Part shown: positions 46,706 through 57,541 of the stretch, piece after piece
How the letters are laid out: the number at the start of each line of letters is the position of its first letter
Position numbering within the stretch: the first letter of the stretch is position 1
NCBI GenBank assembly: GCA_049487715.1
Contig: CP150575.1
Span: 186,001-250,000 of the forward strand
Source of the DNA: Pycnococcus provasolii
Taxonomy: Eukaryota; Chlorophyta; Pseudoscourfieldiophyceae; Pseudoscourfieldiales
Direction of reading: 5' to 3'
DNA length: 64,000 nucleotides
Translations under genes and position numbers: made by a program
The notes under the pieces: model-generated
What the model was told of the DNA's origin: nothing
The model's database searches: none
What the model saw: the letters and a program-made list of their open reading frames with translations, nothing else

Positions 46706-49700
46706 ATGTTGGGCAGAAGAAGAAGAAGAGCAGCAGCGAGTCTAGGAGGAGGAGGAGGAGGAGGAGTTGTACTTGTCAGGGCAAGAACGCATGGGCGTAC
46801 CTCGTGGGCGTACCTGCTCGCGCTAACCATTGCGGCACTTGTCGTCGCCAGCGTCATACGCACCGCTGACGCTCAAGACGACAGTGACGATACCAACAAC
46901 GCAACCGACGTGCCGCCACCCATGACGCCGCCCACGCCTCCCCCACCCACGCCGCCTGTGAAACCGACCTTTGGTATTTACCCCCAGGGCGGTACGACGT
47001 GCTTCAACTCGGAAGACAGTGGTGTGGTCAACGCCTACAGAGTCTGCGACGTCAACCTGCGGCTGCGCTTTGGAACGCAGGAGGCGGAAGACTGCTGCTC
47101 TGCACTCGAGGCTGCGTTCGGGCACACCAACAGCAACGGTCCGGCACCACAACTTGAAAACTGCCTCTGCCGCGAAGACGCGTTTTCATACTACAACTCA
47201 TGGTTTGATGGGCAGGACGTTGGCAAAGGTGCCGGGTACGACTTCCTGCACGAAATGCTTGGCGACTGCGCGGCTATCGTGGGTGTCAACAGGATGTTCA
47301 ACGTCAGCTGGGTGACCCGTACACCCGTGGAGGAGAATGCCTGCCCTATGCCGCCGCCGCCGCCGCCGCCGCCGCCGTTCCCGCCGCCGCCCGATCCATG
47401 CCAATGCACGGATCTGCCCATAAAAGACGGGCTAGACGAGCAGCTGTTCGGCAGTGACTACGCATCGGAATGCCGTGCGTGGGACGCCGAAGACTGCGAC
47501 CTCAAATGGTCGGATACGACATACGCTCCCAACGGAAGGCGAAATGGCGAGATGGGCATCTGGTGCTGCCAATCATTCTGCAGAGTTCCGGCGGCGTGCT
47601 CAAACGCCGAGCGAGTTGATGTGCGGGTTTCAAAGACTTCCAACCGGACGTACCCGGTATACCTCGGAACGCGATTTTGCAACAATCCGCCCATAGACGA
47701 GATTGCGCAAACATGCAAGTACACGCCGAGCCCGCCGCCGCCACCACCAAGCCCGCCACCGAGCCCTCCACCGCTGCCACCAGTTAGGGCTGACCTCAAC
47801 CTTGATATGGTCGTCGAACTCTGCTGCACCAACCAAAAGGAGGCGCCGCGCGAGATGACGCTCTTTCTCGACCCGCTCAACTTGCCGCCACCACCTCCAC
47901 CACCACCTCCACCGCCGCCGCCACCACCGCCACCGCCGCCGCCACCACCATTCCCACCGCCCATGCCGCCCCCACCGCCCGTTAACGACACGACAAGCGA
48001 AAGTAGCAACGTGACGACGCCGACGACGACGACGACGGTGACGACGGTGACTCCCGATGGAGCTATTGAACCAACCGTGGAGGCACCGCCAGCACTGTCG
48101 TCACCATCTTCAGATGCGAATGGCACCGCCGCCCGGCGTGGCCATGAAGTGGGGACTGGCGTGACGGACGAGGAACGCAAGCAGCTTGCCTACAACACCA
48201 CATTCACCTGGGAAGAGCTGACAACTCCGCATGGTTTCTCGTCGGCATGGATGAGGGCATGGGAGATGGTCGACCCAGGACCGCCGCCCGGAACCTACGT
48301 GAACAACTCCTTCATCTCATCGCTGCAGGAAGCCATTCTTGCATCACCGGGAGCTGTCACTGCGGAAATTGTGCCAAAGGAGGCTCCAGTTACGAAGCCG
48401 ATTACAAATGCCACAGCCTGTGCGTCCGCAGAATTTCCCGTGAAAGCCGGTGAGCCATGCTTCAGCATTCAAATCGCGTACACGATCGCCGTTTCATTTA
48501 ATGGAACGACGGCGGCGGCAGTTGAAGAACCAGAAGTGAAGGAGAGTGTGGCAACTTACTATCATGCCGAGGTGAGTATTCTGCTCAACGGCGTCCTCGT
48601 CGTTGACATGGTGCCACCTGAGCGTAAGCGTGCTTTATCCGAAGTGCTGGAGATTGCAGCAAAGGCGCCATTCGGATCTGCAAGAGTGGAGAACGTTGTG
48701 CTGCCGAGTCCGCCGCCACCGCCACCCAGCCCTCCACCTCTTCCGCCGCCAACGCCGCCAACGCCACCTAGTCCACCGCTCCCTGCAAGTTTCATTAGCA
48801 GGCGAAATGGTCTCGGCATGCGAAAACTGCTCGCTCATCACTTTGATACCGCCGAGGTTCAATTGCGTATTGAGGGAGGTTTTGGCGAGTTTGGGCGCAT
48901 GAGGGCGGAAAGCTATGTCGCAGAGCTAACGCGGAATGAAACGGAGACTGATACTTTCATCTTCGACTGGCTCATACACCCAAAACGAAGGGCGATTGTT
49001 TTCCCCTACATTCGCAGCACATTTTTAACTCGGGCGTTGGTTCCTGCGCCACAAAAGCTCGCACCTTGGGACGCCAAGGACGCTTACAGAGACAACTTTG
49101 CCCGAGAATTGGCGTCGAACGGCACCGGCTACCTCGAGGAATTGAGCTCTAGCGTTGCCTCTGATTTGGTTCTTGATCTCTCGAATCTACAGGTTGCCTT
49201 TGATGGGTATCCCACCCCACCAAGCCCGCCACCAAGCCCGCCACCACCACCACCACCACCAAGCCCTCCGCCGCCGCCGCCGAGCCCTCCGCCAAACCCA
49301 CCCGTGGATGTCCGCGAATTTGAAAAGGAGATGGCGTCATACATTTTTGCGCCAGCCCTTTTGGCAATTTGGCTTTTCTTCGGCGTGTACTATATGCGAA
49401 AGGCGGTTGCCGCCTTTACAACTCGCGAGATGGATGAAATCGAGGCTGAGATCGAAGCTGAGATTATGGCTCAGGAGAATCCCCCTGAAATGGACAAATC
49501 AGACAATGGTGTGTTGCTGGATAGGGAGGGCGCTATTCCAAATTTCGATAACGATCGAGAGAGGACACCCACTCCTCTTCCCAGGATTGTCACGCCACCT
49601 CCAACAAAACCAGACCCATTAATTGACAATAAGACCGAGGAGGGTGAAGTTGAGAAGTCAGCGAAGGCAAACGGCGCGCCACTTTGGCACTTCAACCCGT

Positions 49701-52700
49701 CAGCTGCGGATGAACAGGCCCGATTTCCGAACCCATTCCACCTGTGGAAAGCCAAGAAGAATTTCATGTCTTTGCTTGACAAGAAGAAAAGCGAGGATGA
49801 GGAAAAGAGGAAGGAGACGTTAAGTGGAAAGTCGTTCATGCTTCGAAGGAGTCAACTCAGCTTCCGAATGAAAAGGGATGTAGAGGATAATAGCCCGGTG
49901 GACGCGGAGGCGCAGATCACTACGAAGAGAACCGGGAGTAGAAGCCAACTCACTGATGTCAGGGATATGGTGGTCGACCCATTACCTGACGATCCTCAGA
50001 TGACGAAGCCTGAGCAGGCGCTTGCCAAGGCGCTCGCGATGAATGAGATTGCCACGATGGCTCCAGTCGCAGTGAATGACGCGGACGGGGGAGGACAGAA
50101 CGAAACAATTCGATTCCCCGTCTTCGTGGCTTTCGAAACGTTCAAAGCCCGCATGAGCATGCTCATGATGACGTACGTATCTTTCAACATGTGGTCGTTC
50201 CTATTCGTTAAATCGATTCCATGGAACAAGAACGTGCCGATTCGTGTTTTCGAGCTGATTACTCTCGAGTTTACAGGCTCGTTTTACCTGAACTACTTTT
50301 ACCTGCAGATCATCGTCTACGCCGCGCTATGGCTCTTCATGTTCCTTGACGAATACTTGATTCATTCCGATGACCAACTGATTCAGCTCTTCACCAACAT
50401 GCTTAAATCGGCTGGAAATCTGCGGAAAATGCGAGCAATGCTTTTGAATTGGAAGATGTATGACGATTACGGCATGGCAATAATTTATCAGGTCTTCCTG
50501 GGATTACAAAAATTGCTACTCGAGGCACTCTTCGTGCCGTCAACGACGTGCATGCTGCGAATGATGGCTTGCTATTACGGCAACCCACGATCAGGCCTCA
50601 AGCCAAGGGTGAAAGCTTACACAGAGATGGAGTGCTGGGTATCACCACACTACATCTACGCTGCCGTTGCGGCAGCTCAAGTTTTGATGCTTTACATAAC
50701 GCAAGTTCACACGCAATGCTTGCGAAAGCCACTGCGTCCAACACTCGAAATTTACAATCCGATTTTCGAAACATTCTACAGCATGTGTCAAGTGCTCATG
50801 GGCGGTGTGGCGGTGCTTTGCGAAGACTGGTGGAATGGCCGTGTCGTAGCAATCACAGCCATCGTGCTGAACTTTTTTCTGCTGGGCATCAACATGAAAC
50901 TTCAACCTGTGAAGGGGAATGGTGAGCACGTCAATAGCCTTCGCTCGGGTGTCTTTTTGGTACAGCTTATGGGCGCGTTCGCCGCGTTCGCGCTAACCTA
51001 CGCAGGACCCTCAGGCTTGACAAATCAAGTTCTTTCCTATGGCTACCTGCTCCTTGCCCCCGCAATCTTCATCGCGATGTACCGCGCCAACTTCGAGCTT
51101 TCGACCGAGGCTGATGACGTGGCAAGTCGCAAGGAGCCGATTTATGCCAGCTTGTCCAAGTTGGACGTGACAACCTTCGTGCGAAGAATGGAACAAGAGG
51201 CGCGCGTGCGCAAGGCACGCAGGGAGATGGATCGCGAGCGGAAATTGGGCTTGGATCCCGACTTTGGAAGAAATGTTGGAGTCTTCGAGAGATGGTTTGG
51301 CTTGCCGTGGAGCGAGTTTCTGCATAAGTTCACTAATGTTGAAATCCGCGACGAGTTTGTGGTTTTGCGAGCTTTGGCGACTCTTATGCGCGAGGATCCC
51401 GAGCTGCCTCAGCTGACTCGAGCAACGCGGATGGTGCTAAAACACTGCGTTAGGACTCCGAACTTTCTCTTCTACGCGAATCCGACCTTGGAGTCGATGT
51501 TCGGCGAGTGGGCGCCGAAGGAATACAAGCACAATAGAGTTTTCCGGAAGCTTTTTAAGCCGCTGACAGCACACGAGGCTGAGATTCTTGTTCCGTACCT
51601 CGTTCGCGCTGCGCGGGCTGAGAAACTAGAAACGATCGATCTGCAGGTGCCTATCCCGGTGAAGCAGCTGCTAAATAACGGTGAGACGCAGTTGCTCCGA
51701 CACCTCGACTTGTCACCAATCCGCGACCTTGCGGGAGAGGGCGAGGCGATGTTGATTCGCGAGCTCCTTGCACCATGGCCACTGGCCTGCTATATTCAGA
51801 GAATTACCTGGAACGCGAGCATTGATCTGGAAGGGCTTCGCACGGGAAAGATCACCTCGCTGTGGCTACGAGGCATTGAGATTAAGCGCGATTCGCCCGA
51901 ATCTGCGAGATCGCCGGCTCCTGAAACAGACAGCAGCAGCGATGGAACCTACAGTGGAAGCGACGAAGAGGAAGAGGGCAGCAACGAAGAGGAAGAGGGC
52001 AGCAACGAAGAGAGTGCTTCGCCGGCAAAGGATAAATTGAACGAGTCGATGGCGTCGTTGGATTCGCAGCTCACGGGGTCGTCTGACTGGAACCTGTCAA
52101 GCGGGGCTCTCAAACTACCCTCGCTGAATCTGGAGCCCGAATACGAATCGGCAAAATCCGAGGACGTCATTCTTCTTTGCGAAATGATGCGTGGTGCAAT
52201 GCCGGATGCGCCGGGTTGGTTGAGCCCAAGCGGTAAGCCGTACACGTGCAATCTTCGCGAGCTCGACTTGAGTGGTCACGAAATAGGCGCTGCGGGTGTG
52301 CGGGCTCTTTCCCAGATTCTTGGGGCTCTCGAGTGCCACCTTAGGACGCTGGATATCACGCCGAAGGCGAAGCCATGGAAAACGGAAATATTTCTACCGT
52401 ACAAGCATGCCCTCATCCTCGCTTACGGCATCCGTCGCAACAATGGCCACCTCAGATCGGTGACTGGCTTGAAGCCTGCCGGCGCGGTCGAGCTTTGGGC
52501 GCTGAATCTGCCACCCGTGAACAAAAGGGATGGGCTTGGGCGGAAGGAGCTTATCGTCGACATGGCATTTGGCGAGCTGAATACGGATGCGCTCCCACCC
52601 TCCTTCGGTGGCCTTGAGAAAGGTGCTCATCACGTTCCAGATCTTTCGCTGTACAGCCCTCACGGTGGCAATGTGCACTCGAGCAAGCTCGGGGGAGGCG

Positions 52701-53974
52701 ATCCTGACGAGGATGCCATTGACGAAGACGAGGAGGACCCTTTCCTTGGACCGGACACCAAATCAACACTTGGCAAGATCACGGACAGTGCCATGGCAGT
52801 CATCTGCGCCCGACTGTTCTCGAGTCAGGTTAGCAAATTGGACTTGAGCGGGAACTCCATTACGGAGCAGGGCATGCATCATCTGAGCGTCGTTCTTGAG
52901 ATTAATCTTCCGTCGCTGAGGAGCGTGAGCGTGGCTTACAACGAGGTTGGCGACCAGGCTTGTGCGAAGCTTGCCAACTCTCTCGTCCATAACTTCTACA
53001 TCGAGGAGCTTGACTTTAGTGGATGCGGCGTGGGTTACGCGGGATCCACCTCGCTCGCTCGCGTACTTTATCTCACCACGGAGACGAAGATCTTCGACAA
53101 AGGCACGAAAAAGGGCTTCAGGAACTTGAATCTACGGGCGATGAAGAGCGCGAGAATGCGAAAGATGAACACTGGTTCCGCCAAGCCACGCCTGAAGGTA
53201 CTAAATCTCAGCGATAATCCGAAGATTGGCATGGCAGAGGCTCGCGTCGTGTGCCGCTCGTTGATTCCCAACAATATGTCCACCGGTGCCATGCCCGTGC
53301 TCGAGACTTTGGACTTGAGCAACTGTCCGTTGTATGCGAGTGGATGCGTGCACGTGGGAAACATGCTTGCTAATAATACAAATATACGCGTGGTGAAGCT
53401 GAATAGCGTGAACATGATGTTCGAGCTGAATCGCCAACTGTCGTCGGAGACACCGGATGGCACATTGGAAATTCCCACGATTCCCACCCTTGAGGGGATC
53501 TCTGCACTGTGTTTCGGGCTCACTCACAACCAAAGTTTGGTGGAGTTTGCGTTGGAGAGCAATGACCTTGTCAGCTCAAACTTTTACTCCTTGGCGAAGG
53601 CGATCGTCGACCACCCTCGCCTCGAGCACTTGAATGTGGGATCGAACAAGATTAGCATAAAGTTGGAAATACTGGAACCGATTTTGTCGCTAGTGAGGCA
53701 GAATCAGAGTCTGCAGAAGATTCACCTTCAAGGCAATCCCGTGAGGGTGGACGTGGTGTCGCAGTTTGACGAGGCCACGAAACTTAGACATGCCGTTGCT
53801 GATGACCCAGAGTCCGAGGCGCAAGGTCGCGTCTCGGCAGTCTCGGCGGTGGCTCGCGAATCCTATGTGAGTGTGGGTGATCCTCCCCTTCCGTTCGCGG
53901 ATGGCCGAGGGATGGCCGACCAAGGCGGTGAGATTGTGCTCACGCTCCCCGCGCCGATTCCTGAGACGGAGTGA
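46706..53974 (+). CDS. giant surface protein: pherophorin-like ectodomains, multi-TM region, LRR tail
   Basis: The 2422-aa protein begins with a signal anchor (about residues 33-55). The ectodomain has two Cys-rich units (about 90-210 and 228-342; the first resembles algal pherophorin domains, with CCSALE and CLC motifs) separated by polyproline rods (near 218, 345, 395-425, 670 and 840-870). Several N-glycosylation sites are seen. A TM helix lies at about 880-900, then a Lys/Glu-rich linker and a multi-pass region (about 1146-1460, at least six helices, with a MECWVSPH-type loop like that of protist TRP-like surface proteins). The cytosolic tail has an acidic Ser/Glu insert (about 1735-1800) and ribonuclease-inhibitor-type LRRs (about 1849-2340: LRELDLSGHEIGAAGVRAL, VSKLDLSGNSITEQGMHHL). 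It may sense the wall and signal inside. Function unknown. Confidence 0.85.
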   Translation: MLGRRRRRAAASLGGGGGGGVVLVRARTHGRTSWAYLLALTIAALVVASVIRTADAQDDSDDTNNATDVPPPMTPPTPPPPTPPVKPTFGIYPQGGTTCFNSEDSGVVNAYRVCDVNLRLRFGTQEAEDCCSALEAAFGHTNSNGPAPQLENCLCREDAFSYYNSWFDGQDVGKGAGYDFLHEMLGDCAAIVGVNRMFNVSWVTRTPVEENACPMPPPPPPPPPFPPPPDPCQCTDLPIKDGLDEQLFGSDYASECRAWDAEDCDLKWSDTTYAPNGRRNGEMGIWCCQSFCRVPAACSNAERVDVRVSKTSNRTYPVYLGTRFCNNPPIDEIAQTCKYTPSPPPPPPSPPPSPPPLPPVRADLNLDMVVELCCTNQKEAPREMTLFLDPLNLPPPPPPPPPPPPPPPPPPPPPPFPPPMPPPPPVNDTTSESSNVTTPTTTTTVTTVTPDGAIEPTVEAPPALSSPSSDANGTAARRGHEVGTGVTDEERKQLAYNTTFTWEELTTPHGFSSAWMRAWEMVDPGPPPGTYVNNSFISSLQEAILASPGAVTAEIVPKEAPVTKPITNATACASAEFPVKAGEPCFSIQIAYTIAVSFNGTTAAAVEEPEVKESVATYYHAEVSILLNGVLVVDMVPPERKRALSEVLEIAAKAPFGSARVENVVLPSPPPPPPSPPPLPPPTPPTPPSPPLPASFISRRNGLGMRKLLAHHFDTAEVQLRIEGGFGEFGRMRAESYVAELTRNETETDTFIFDWLIHPKRRAIVFPYIRSTFLTRALVPAPQKLAPWDAKDAYRDNFARELASNGTGYLEELSSSVASDLVLDLSNLQVAFDGYPTPPSPPPSPPPPPPPPSPPPPPPSPPPNPPVDVREFEKEMASYIFAPALLAIWLFFGVYYMRKAVAAFTTREMDEIEAEIEAEIMAQENPPEMDKSDNGVLLDREGAIPNFDNDRERTPTPLPRIVTPPPTKPDPLIDNKTEEGEVEKSAKANGAPLWHFNPSAADEQARFPNPFHLWKAKKNFMSLLDKKKSEDEEKRKETLSGKSFMLRRSQLSFRMKRDVEDNSPVDAEAQITTKRTGSRSQLTDVRDMVVDPLPDDPQMTKPEQALAKALAMNEIATMAPVAVNDADGGGQNETIRFPVFVAFETFKARMSMLMMTYVSFNMWSFLFVKSIPWNKNVPIRVFELITLEFTGSFYLNYFYLQIIVYAALWLFMFLDEYLIHSDDQLIQLFTNMLKSAGNLRKMRAMLLNWKMYDDYGMAIIYQVFLGLQKLLLEALFVPSTTCMLRMMACYYGNPRSGLKPRVKAYTEMECWVSPHYIYAAVAAAQVLMLYITQVHTQCLRKPLRPTLEIYNPIFETFYSMCQVLMGGVAVLCEDWWNGRVVAITAIVLNFFLLGINMKLQPVKGNGEHVNSLRSGVFLVQLMGAFAAFALTYAGPSGLTNQVLSYGYLLLAPAIFIAMYRANFELSTEADDVASRKEPIYASLSKLDVTTFVRRMEQEARVRKARREMDRERKLGLDPDFGRNVGVFERWFGLPWSEFLHKFTNVEIRDEFVVLRALATLMREDPELPQLTRATRMVLKHCVRTPNFLFYANPTLESMFGEWAPKEYKHNRVFRKLFKPLTAHEAEILVPYLVRAARAEKLETIDLQVPIPVKQLLNNGETQLLRHLDLSPIRDLAGEGEAMLIRELLAPWPLACYIQRITWNASIDLEGLRTGKITSLWLRGIEIKRDSPESARSPAPETDSSSDGTYSGSDEEEEGSNEEEEGSNEESASPAKDKLNESMASLDSQLTGSSDWNLSSGALKLPSLNLEPEYESAKSEDVILLCEMMRGAMPDAPGWLSPSGKPYTCNLRELDLSGHEIGAAGVRALSQILGALECHLRTLDITPKAKPWKTEIFLPYKHALILAYGIRRNNGHLRSVTGLKPAGAVELWALNLPPVNKRDGLGRKELIVDMAFGELNTDALPPSFGGLEKGAHHVPDLSLYSPHGGNVHSSKLGGGDPDEDAIDEDEEDPFLGPDTKSTLGKITDSAMAVICARLFSSQVSKLDLSGNSITEQGMHHLSVVLEINLPSLRSVSVAYNEVGDQACAKLANSLVHNFYIEELDFSGCGVGYAGSTSLARVLYLTTETKIFDKGTKKGFRNLNLRAMKSARMRKMNTGSAKPRLKVLNLSDNPKIGMAEARVVCRSLIPNNMSTGAMPVLETLDLSNCPLYASGCVHVGNMLANNTNIRVVKLNSVNMMFELNRQLSSETPDGTLEIPTIPTLEGISALCFGLTHNQSLVEFALESNDLVSSNFYSLAKAIVDHPRLEHLNVGSNKISIKLEILEPILSLVRQNQSLQKIHLQGNPVRVDVVSQFDEATKLRHAVADDPESEAQGRVSAVSAVARESYVSVGDPPLPFADGRGMADQGGEIVLTLPAPIPETE

Positions 53975-55855
53975 ACATGATTGGAAGGAAAGGAGTGGAA
54001 AACGATCCTTTTGAAATGATTTCATTTATTGAAATGTGTAGACTACTATAATACTACTACAGTACAAACTATCTATCATTGGCATATCCCTTACGTCATC
54101 AGGTCGCCCTTTTTTAGGGTGTATTAACTCCTTAAGGCCAGTGTGGCACGTTGAGGTGCAGGTGGAGGTGGAGGTGGCACAAATTCGATTGGAGTTAGGG
54201 CTACCCGGGTAGGGCTAGGGTTAGGGTTAAGGGTCTTTGGTCGGGGAGCTGGATCTGGGTGATACAGTAGGTATTCCGACAATGGATAGACTAACGAGGG
54301 ACTAGGAACCCAACGGCGGCTCGACCCTTGTGCCAATTCTTTCCAGTTGTTGCCAGGTTGTGTGGTTGTGGATTTCACACGAATTTCCAGCGAACGGATG
54401 AGTATGCCCTTGATTTCTGACACTAGTTTTTTCCTTAACTAGGGTAGTCTAAGGTTATGCCCTAGGGCGCTCGGACAACGCTCATAGAAGTACAACGCAA
54501 CGCTCAGAAAGTGTTGCTCAGGAAACTTCACCTTTCGTGGAAAAAAAACAACAAAAAAAACGGGAGGCTAGGCATTTTGCAAGCTCGGGAAGGACCATTC
54601 CAATTCCGCGAGTCTCCCGGAAGTTCCGCTCCCTCCACTCTTCTGCGTCCACCACAGACGTCCCCCACATTTTTGGATTTCTGAAATTTTCTGAAAATTT
54701 TTCTGACACTTTCTGGGACGCTCCCTGACCAGCCTTACACACATAAGTACTTCTTGTTTGGGTTAGTTAGGCTGTATTTTTTCCCACTGGCTGGCCGACT
54801 ACGGGTGAATTGTGAAATTGTTCCTCTCCGCTGGCCGCTGGTGAATTTCCGCTGGTGAATTCTTCTGGTGAATTCCGGATCTCATCTCGGAAGACATCTC
54901 TTCACTTCACCTTAGAGGAAGGCGAAGGCCTCTTGAAGGCCTCTTGAAGGCGAAGCAGCGACATTTGTATTTGTCTTCAGCAGCAGCAGTAGCTGAGTAG
55001 CAGCTGAGCAGCACAGGCTCATACAAGCTTTTCACAGAGCTCGTCTGTGTGTGTGCGTGTGCTGTGTGTGCTGTGTGTGTGCTGTGTGTGTGCTGTGTGT
55101 GTGTCCTCCTCTTACCTTACCTTACCTTAAGTTTACCTTAGCTTGCTGGACATCAGTGTGGTGGTGGGTGTGGTGGCCGGCTGTGACTCTGTGTCTCTGA
55201 GAGTGTGATTGTGATTCGCACTTCGCACTTGGCACTTGTCTGTTTCTTTCTTTCAAGAGACTTTGCTTTTTCAGAAGTTACTCTCAACTTCTCAAGTAAG
55301 GCCTGTAAGGTTTCGTACTCATACACTGACTGGAGAACCTCCTGGAGCACTGAATCGCTCGGTCAGTCTGCACTTCATTCAGCACTTAAATCAACCAGGT
55401 ACCTGATCAGACGTAACTGGTAAGGTAGGTGAGGTAAGTGAGGCTGGCCTTCCTTCTACCTGCGCAATCTCTGCTGCACCTGGTATTGACATACTTCTTA
55501 TAGTTCACCGCCGACGCCGACGCAAAGCAGATTCTTTCATTCGCAAGTCGCAACAGCAAAGCAGGCCATTTCGCAAAGCAGGCCCGTGGGGTGAGATTCT
55601 CCCAAAAACAAAAAAACAAAAGAACAACCGAACTGGCTGGCTGGCTCCTCGGAGCAGGTTTTTTTTTTTTTTTACACTACACGCTTACCGTAGATAAGGT
55701 AAACCCATTCCGAAGGTTATATACAGTATTTTTTTGGTTTGGCGGGTTTGCACATCACGATCATCATCATCGTCATCACTATCACATCACACCTTTTACA
55801 TTTGATAACAGCACATCATCGTCACAATACACAGTTTTATCGTGTTCAGCATAGC
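53975..55855. other. 1.9-kb intergenic region, no gene seen
   Basis: Features seen are a CTAGGG/TTAGGG array (54193-54234), GAATTCCGCTGGTGAATT repeats near 54840-54870, (CTGTGTGTG)n near 55050-55103 and (TTACC)n near 55112-55135. Frames here do not look coding. Confidence 0.5.
54193..54234. repeat. TTAGGG/CTAGGG telomere-like array
   Basis: About four units with an interruption lie 220 bases after the stop of the giant gene. This is the one array closer to a 3' end than to a known start. Confidence 0.75.
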
Positions 55856-57484
55856 ATGGAGTTTCCACCCATGGGCGGCGGAGTTCCTCCCGTGGACTCA
55901 GCGAACGATATGACGATGGACGAACGAGCACCCACGCCCTTGCCTGGTGCCACGACAACAACAGCGAATCCGTTCTCTGACATGGCGACGACGACAAATC
56001 CTACACCAGCACATTTGGACTTGGACGCCGTGACAAATCCAGGCGCAAATCCATTCCAGGTACAGCAACCTGGAGTGATGACAAATCCAGAAGCATTCCC
56101 GGTGGACACGCCATCGCCGAGTTCGGGAGGTGCACACGCATTTCCCGTCGGATTGCGCGTGCTCGTCGTCGACGACGACCCGATCTGTCTGATGATTGTC
56201 GAGAAAATGCTAAGGAGGTGCGACTACCAAGTCACAACGTGCAAATCAGGCCAAACGGCGCTGGAAATGCTACGGGCGAACAAGGAAGATCCGCCATTCG
56301 ACATCGTCCTAACCGACGTGAACATGCCTGGCATAGACGGCTTCCTTCTGCTGCAGCAAATTGGACTCGACCTCGACGTGCCCGTCATCATGATGAGCGG
56401 GAACGGGGATACGAACGTCGTCCTCAAGGGAATTACGCACGGCGCTGTTGACTACCTGCTGAAGCCCGTGCGCATGGAGGAGTGCTCAAATATCTGGCAG
56501 CACGTCGTACGGCGCAAGACGGATGTGCTGAGCAAGGCACTCTCAGGACCGCTGCCAGATGGTGGGCCGGCGGAGTACGCCGACGCGCTGGGTAAGCACC
56601 ATCGCACGGGAGATGACGACAGCGTAGGTGATACGCTGGAGTCTGCAGGAAAGGATCGCTCGTCGAAGAAACCTCGCGTGGTGTGGAGCCAGGAGCTGCA
56701 TCAGAAGTTCGTGAACGCGGTGAACGAACTAGGCATCGACAAGGCGGTGCCCAAGCGCATTCTCGACCTTATGGAGGTGCCAGGTCTGACAAGAGAGAAC
56801 GTCGCAAGTCACCTGCAGAAATATCGTCTCTTCCTGAAGAGGCTTGCGAAGGAGGGCATGGTACCTTCCCCCTCAGCGTTCTTCGAGCAGACCATGGGTG
56901 GCCAGCAGCAGCCACATCCGCAGCAGATGGCGCCAATGGCGATGGCTGCACCGCAGGCGCCGATGGGCATGGCACCTCAGGCACCTGGGCAGCCATTTGG
57001 CGCGGCGCAGGGTTTTGGTGGCGTTCCCGTTCCCGCGGGAGCGGCTGGGATGCCGAACGGCGCACCAATGCCTTTCGTCGCTCCCGGGGCAACCGCACCT
57101 CCGCCGACGAGCGCAAATATGCAGGCGCCGGGCGTTTACGGAGGATATCCGCAGGGTTACATGGCTGGTGCGCCTTCGAATGCTCAGATGCAACCAGGCA
57201 TGGCGCCGAAAGGTCACGGCGGTGTACCACCACATATGCAGCATATGATGCAGCAACAAACACATCAGCAGCAGCAGCAGCAACAACAACAACAACAACA
57301 CCACCATGTACTCTATGCTCAGGCTGGCCAGCAGCAAGCTAGGCAACAATCTGAGATGCTTATGAATGTAGGTATGGGCGGTACGACGATGGGCGACCAT
57401 CAGACGCCGGCACCATCTACAAATCACGTTTTTCCAGAGGGGTCCGCCGACGCAGCCTTTCTGGGTTTCTTGGAAGACATATAG
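55856..57484 (+). CDS. type-B response regulator (receiver plus GARP DNA-binding domain)
   Basis: The 542-aa protein has a receiver domain (about residues 98-220): [18 protein letters not shown], phospho-acceptor Asp in [25 protein letters not shown] and the Lys of [15 protein letters not shown]/Myb-like domain (about 275-335) follows: [36 protein letters not shown] and [13 protein letters not shown]. The C-terminal half is rich in Pro, Ala and Gln, including a polyglutamine run coded by CAG/CAA (57265-57300), typical of an activation domain. Type-B regulators are the transcription-factor output of histidine kinase (cytokinin-type) phosphorelays. The ATG at 55856 is chosen because the sequence before it is His-rich shadow reading. 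Confidence 0.93.
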   Translation: MEFPPMGGGVPPVDSANDMTMDERAPTPLPGATTTTANPFSDMATTTNPTPAHLDLDAVTNPGANPFQVQQPGVMTNPEAFPVDTPSPSSGGAHAFPVGLRVLVVDDDPICLMIVEKMLRRCDYQVTTCKSGQTALEMLRANKEDPPFDIVLTDVNMPGIDGFLLLQQIGLDLDVPVIMMSGNGDTNVVLKGITHGAVDYLLKPVRMEECSNIWQHVVRRKTDVLSKALSGPLPDGGPAEYADALGKHHRTGDDDSVGDTLESAGKDRSSKKPRVVWSQELHQKFVNAVNELGIDKAVPKRILDLMEVPGLTRENVASHLQKYRLFLKRLAKEGMVPSPSAFFEQTMGGQQQPHPQQMAPMAMAAPQAPMGMAPQAPGQPFGAAQGFGGVPVPAGAAGMPNGAPMPFVAPGATAPPPTSANMQAPGVYGGYPQGYMAGAPSNAQMQPGMAPKGHGGVPPHMQHMMQQQTHQQQQQQQQQQQHHHVLYAQAGQQQARQQSEMLMNVGMGGTTMGDHQTPAPSTNHVFPEGSADAAFLGFLEDI

Positions 57485-57541
57485 TAAAACACTAAAACTT
57501 TCGCTCATTCAAAATCATATGTATACATCATATTACAAATC

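Noticed and set aside
47458-48180. Long minus-strand frame, Gly-rich
   Set aside because: It is the mirror of the polyproline-coding CCN repeats of the giant plus-strand gene.
55153-55350. Short minus-strand coiled-coil-like frame
   Set aside because: No ATG start, AT-rich third positions and no conserved pattern.
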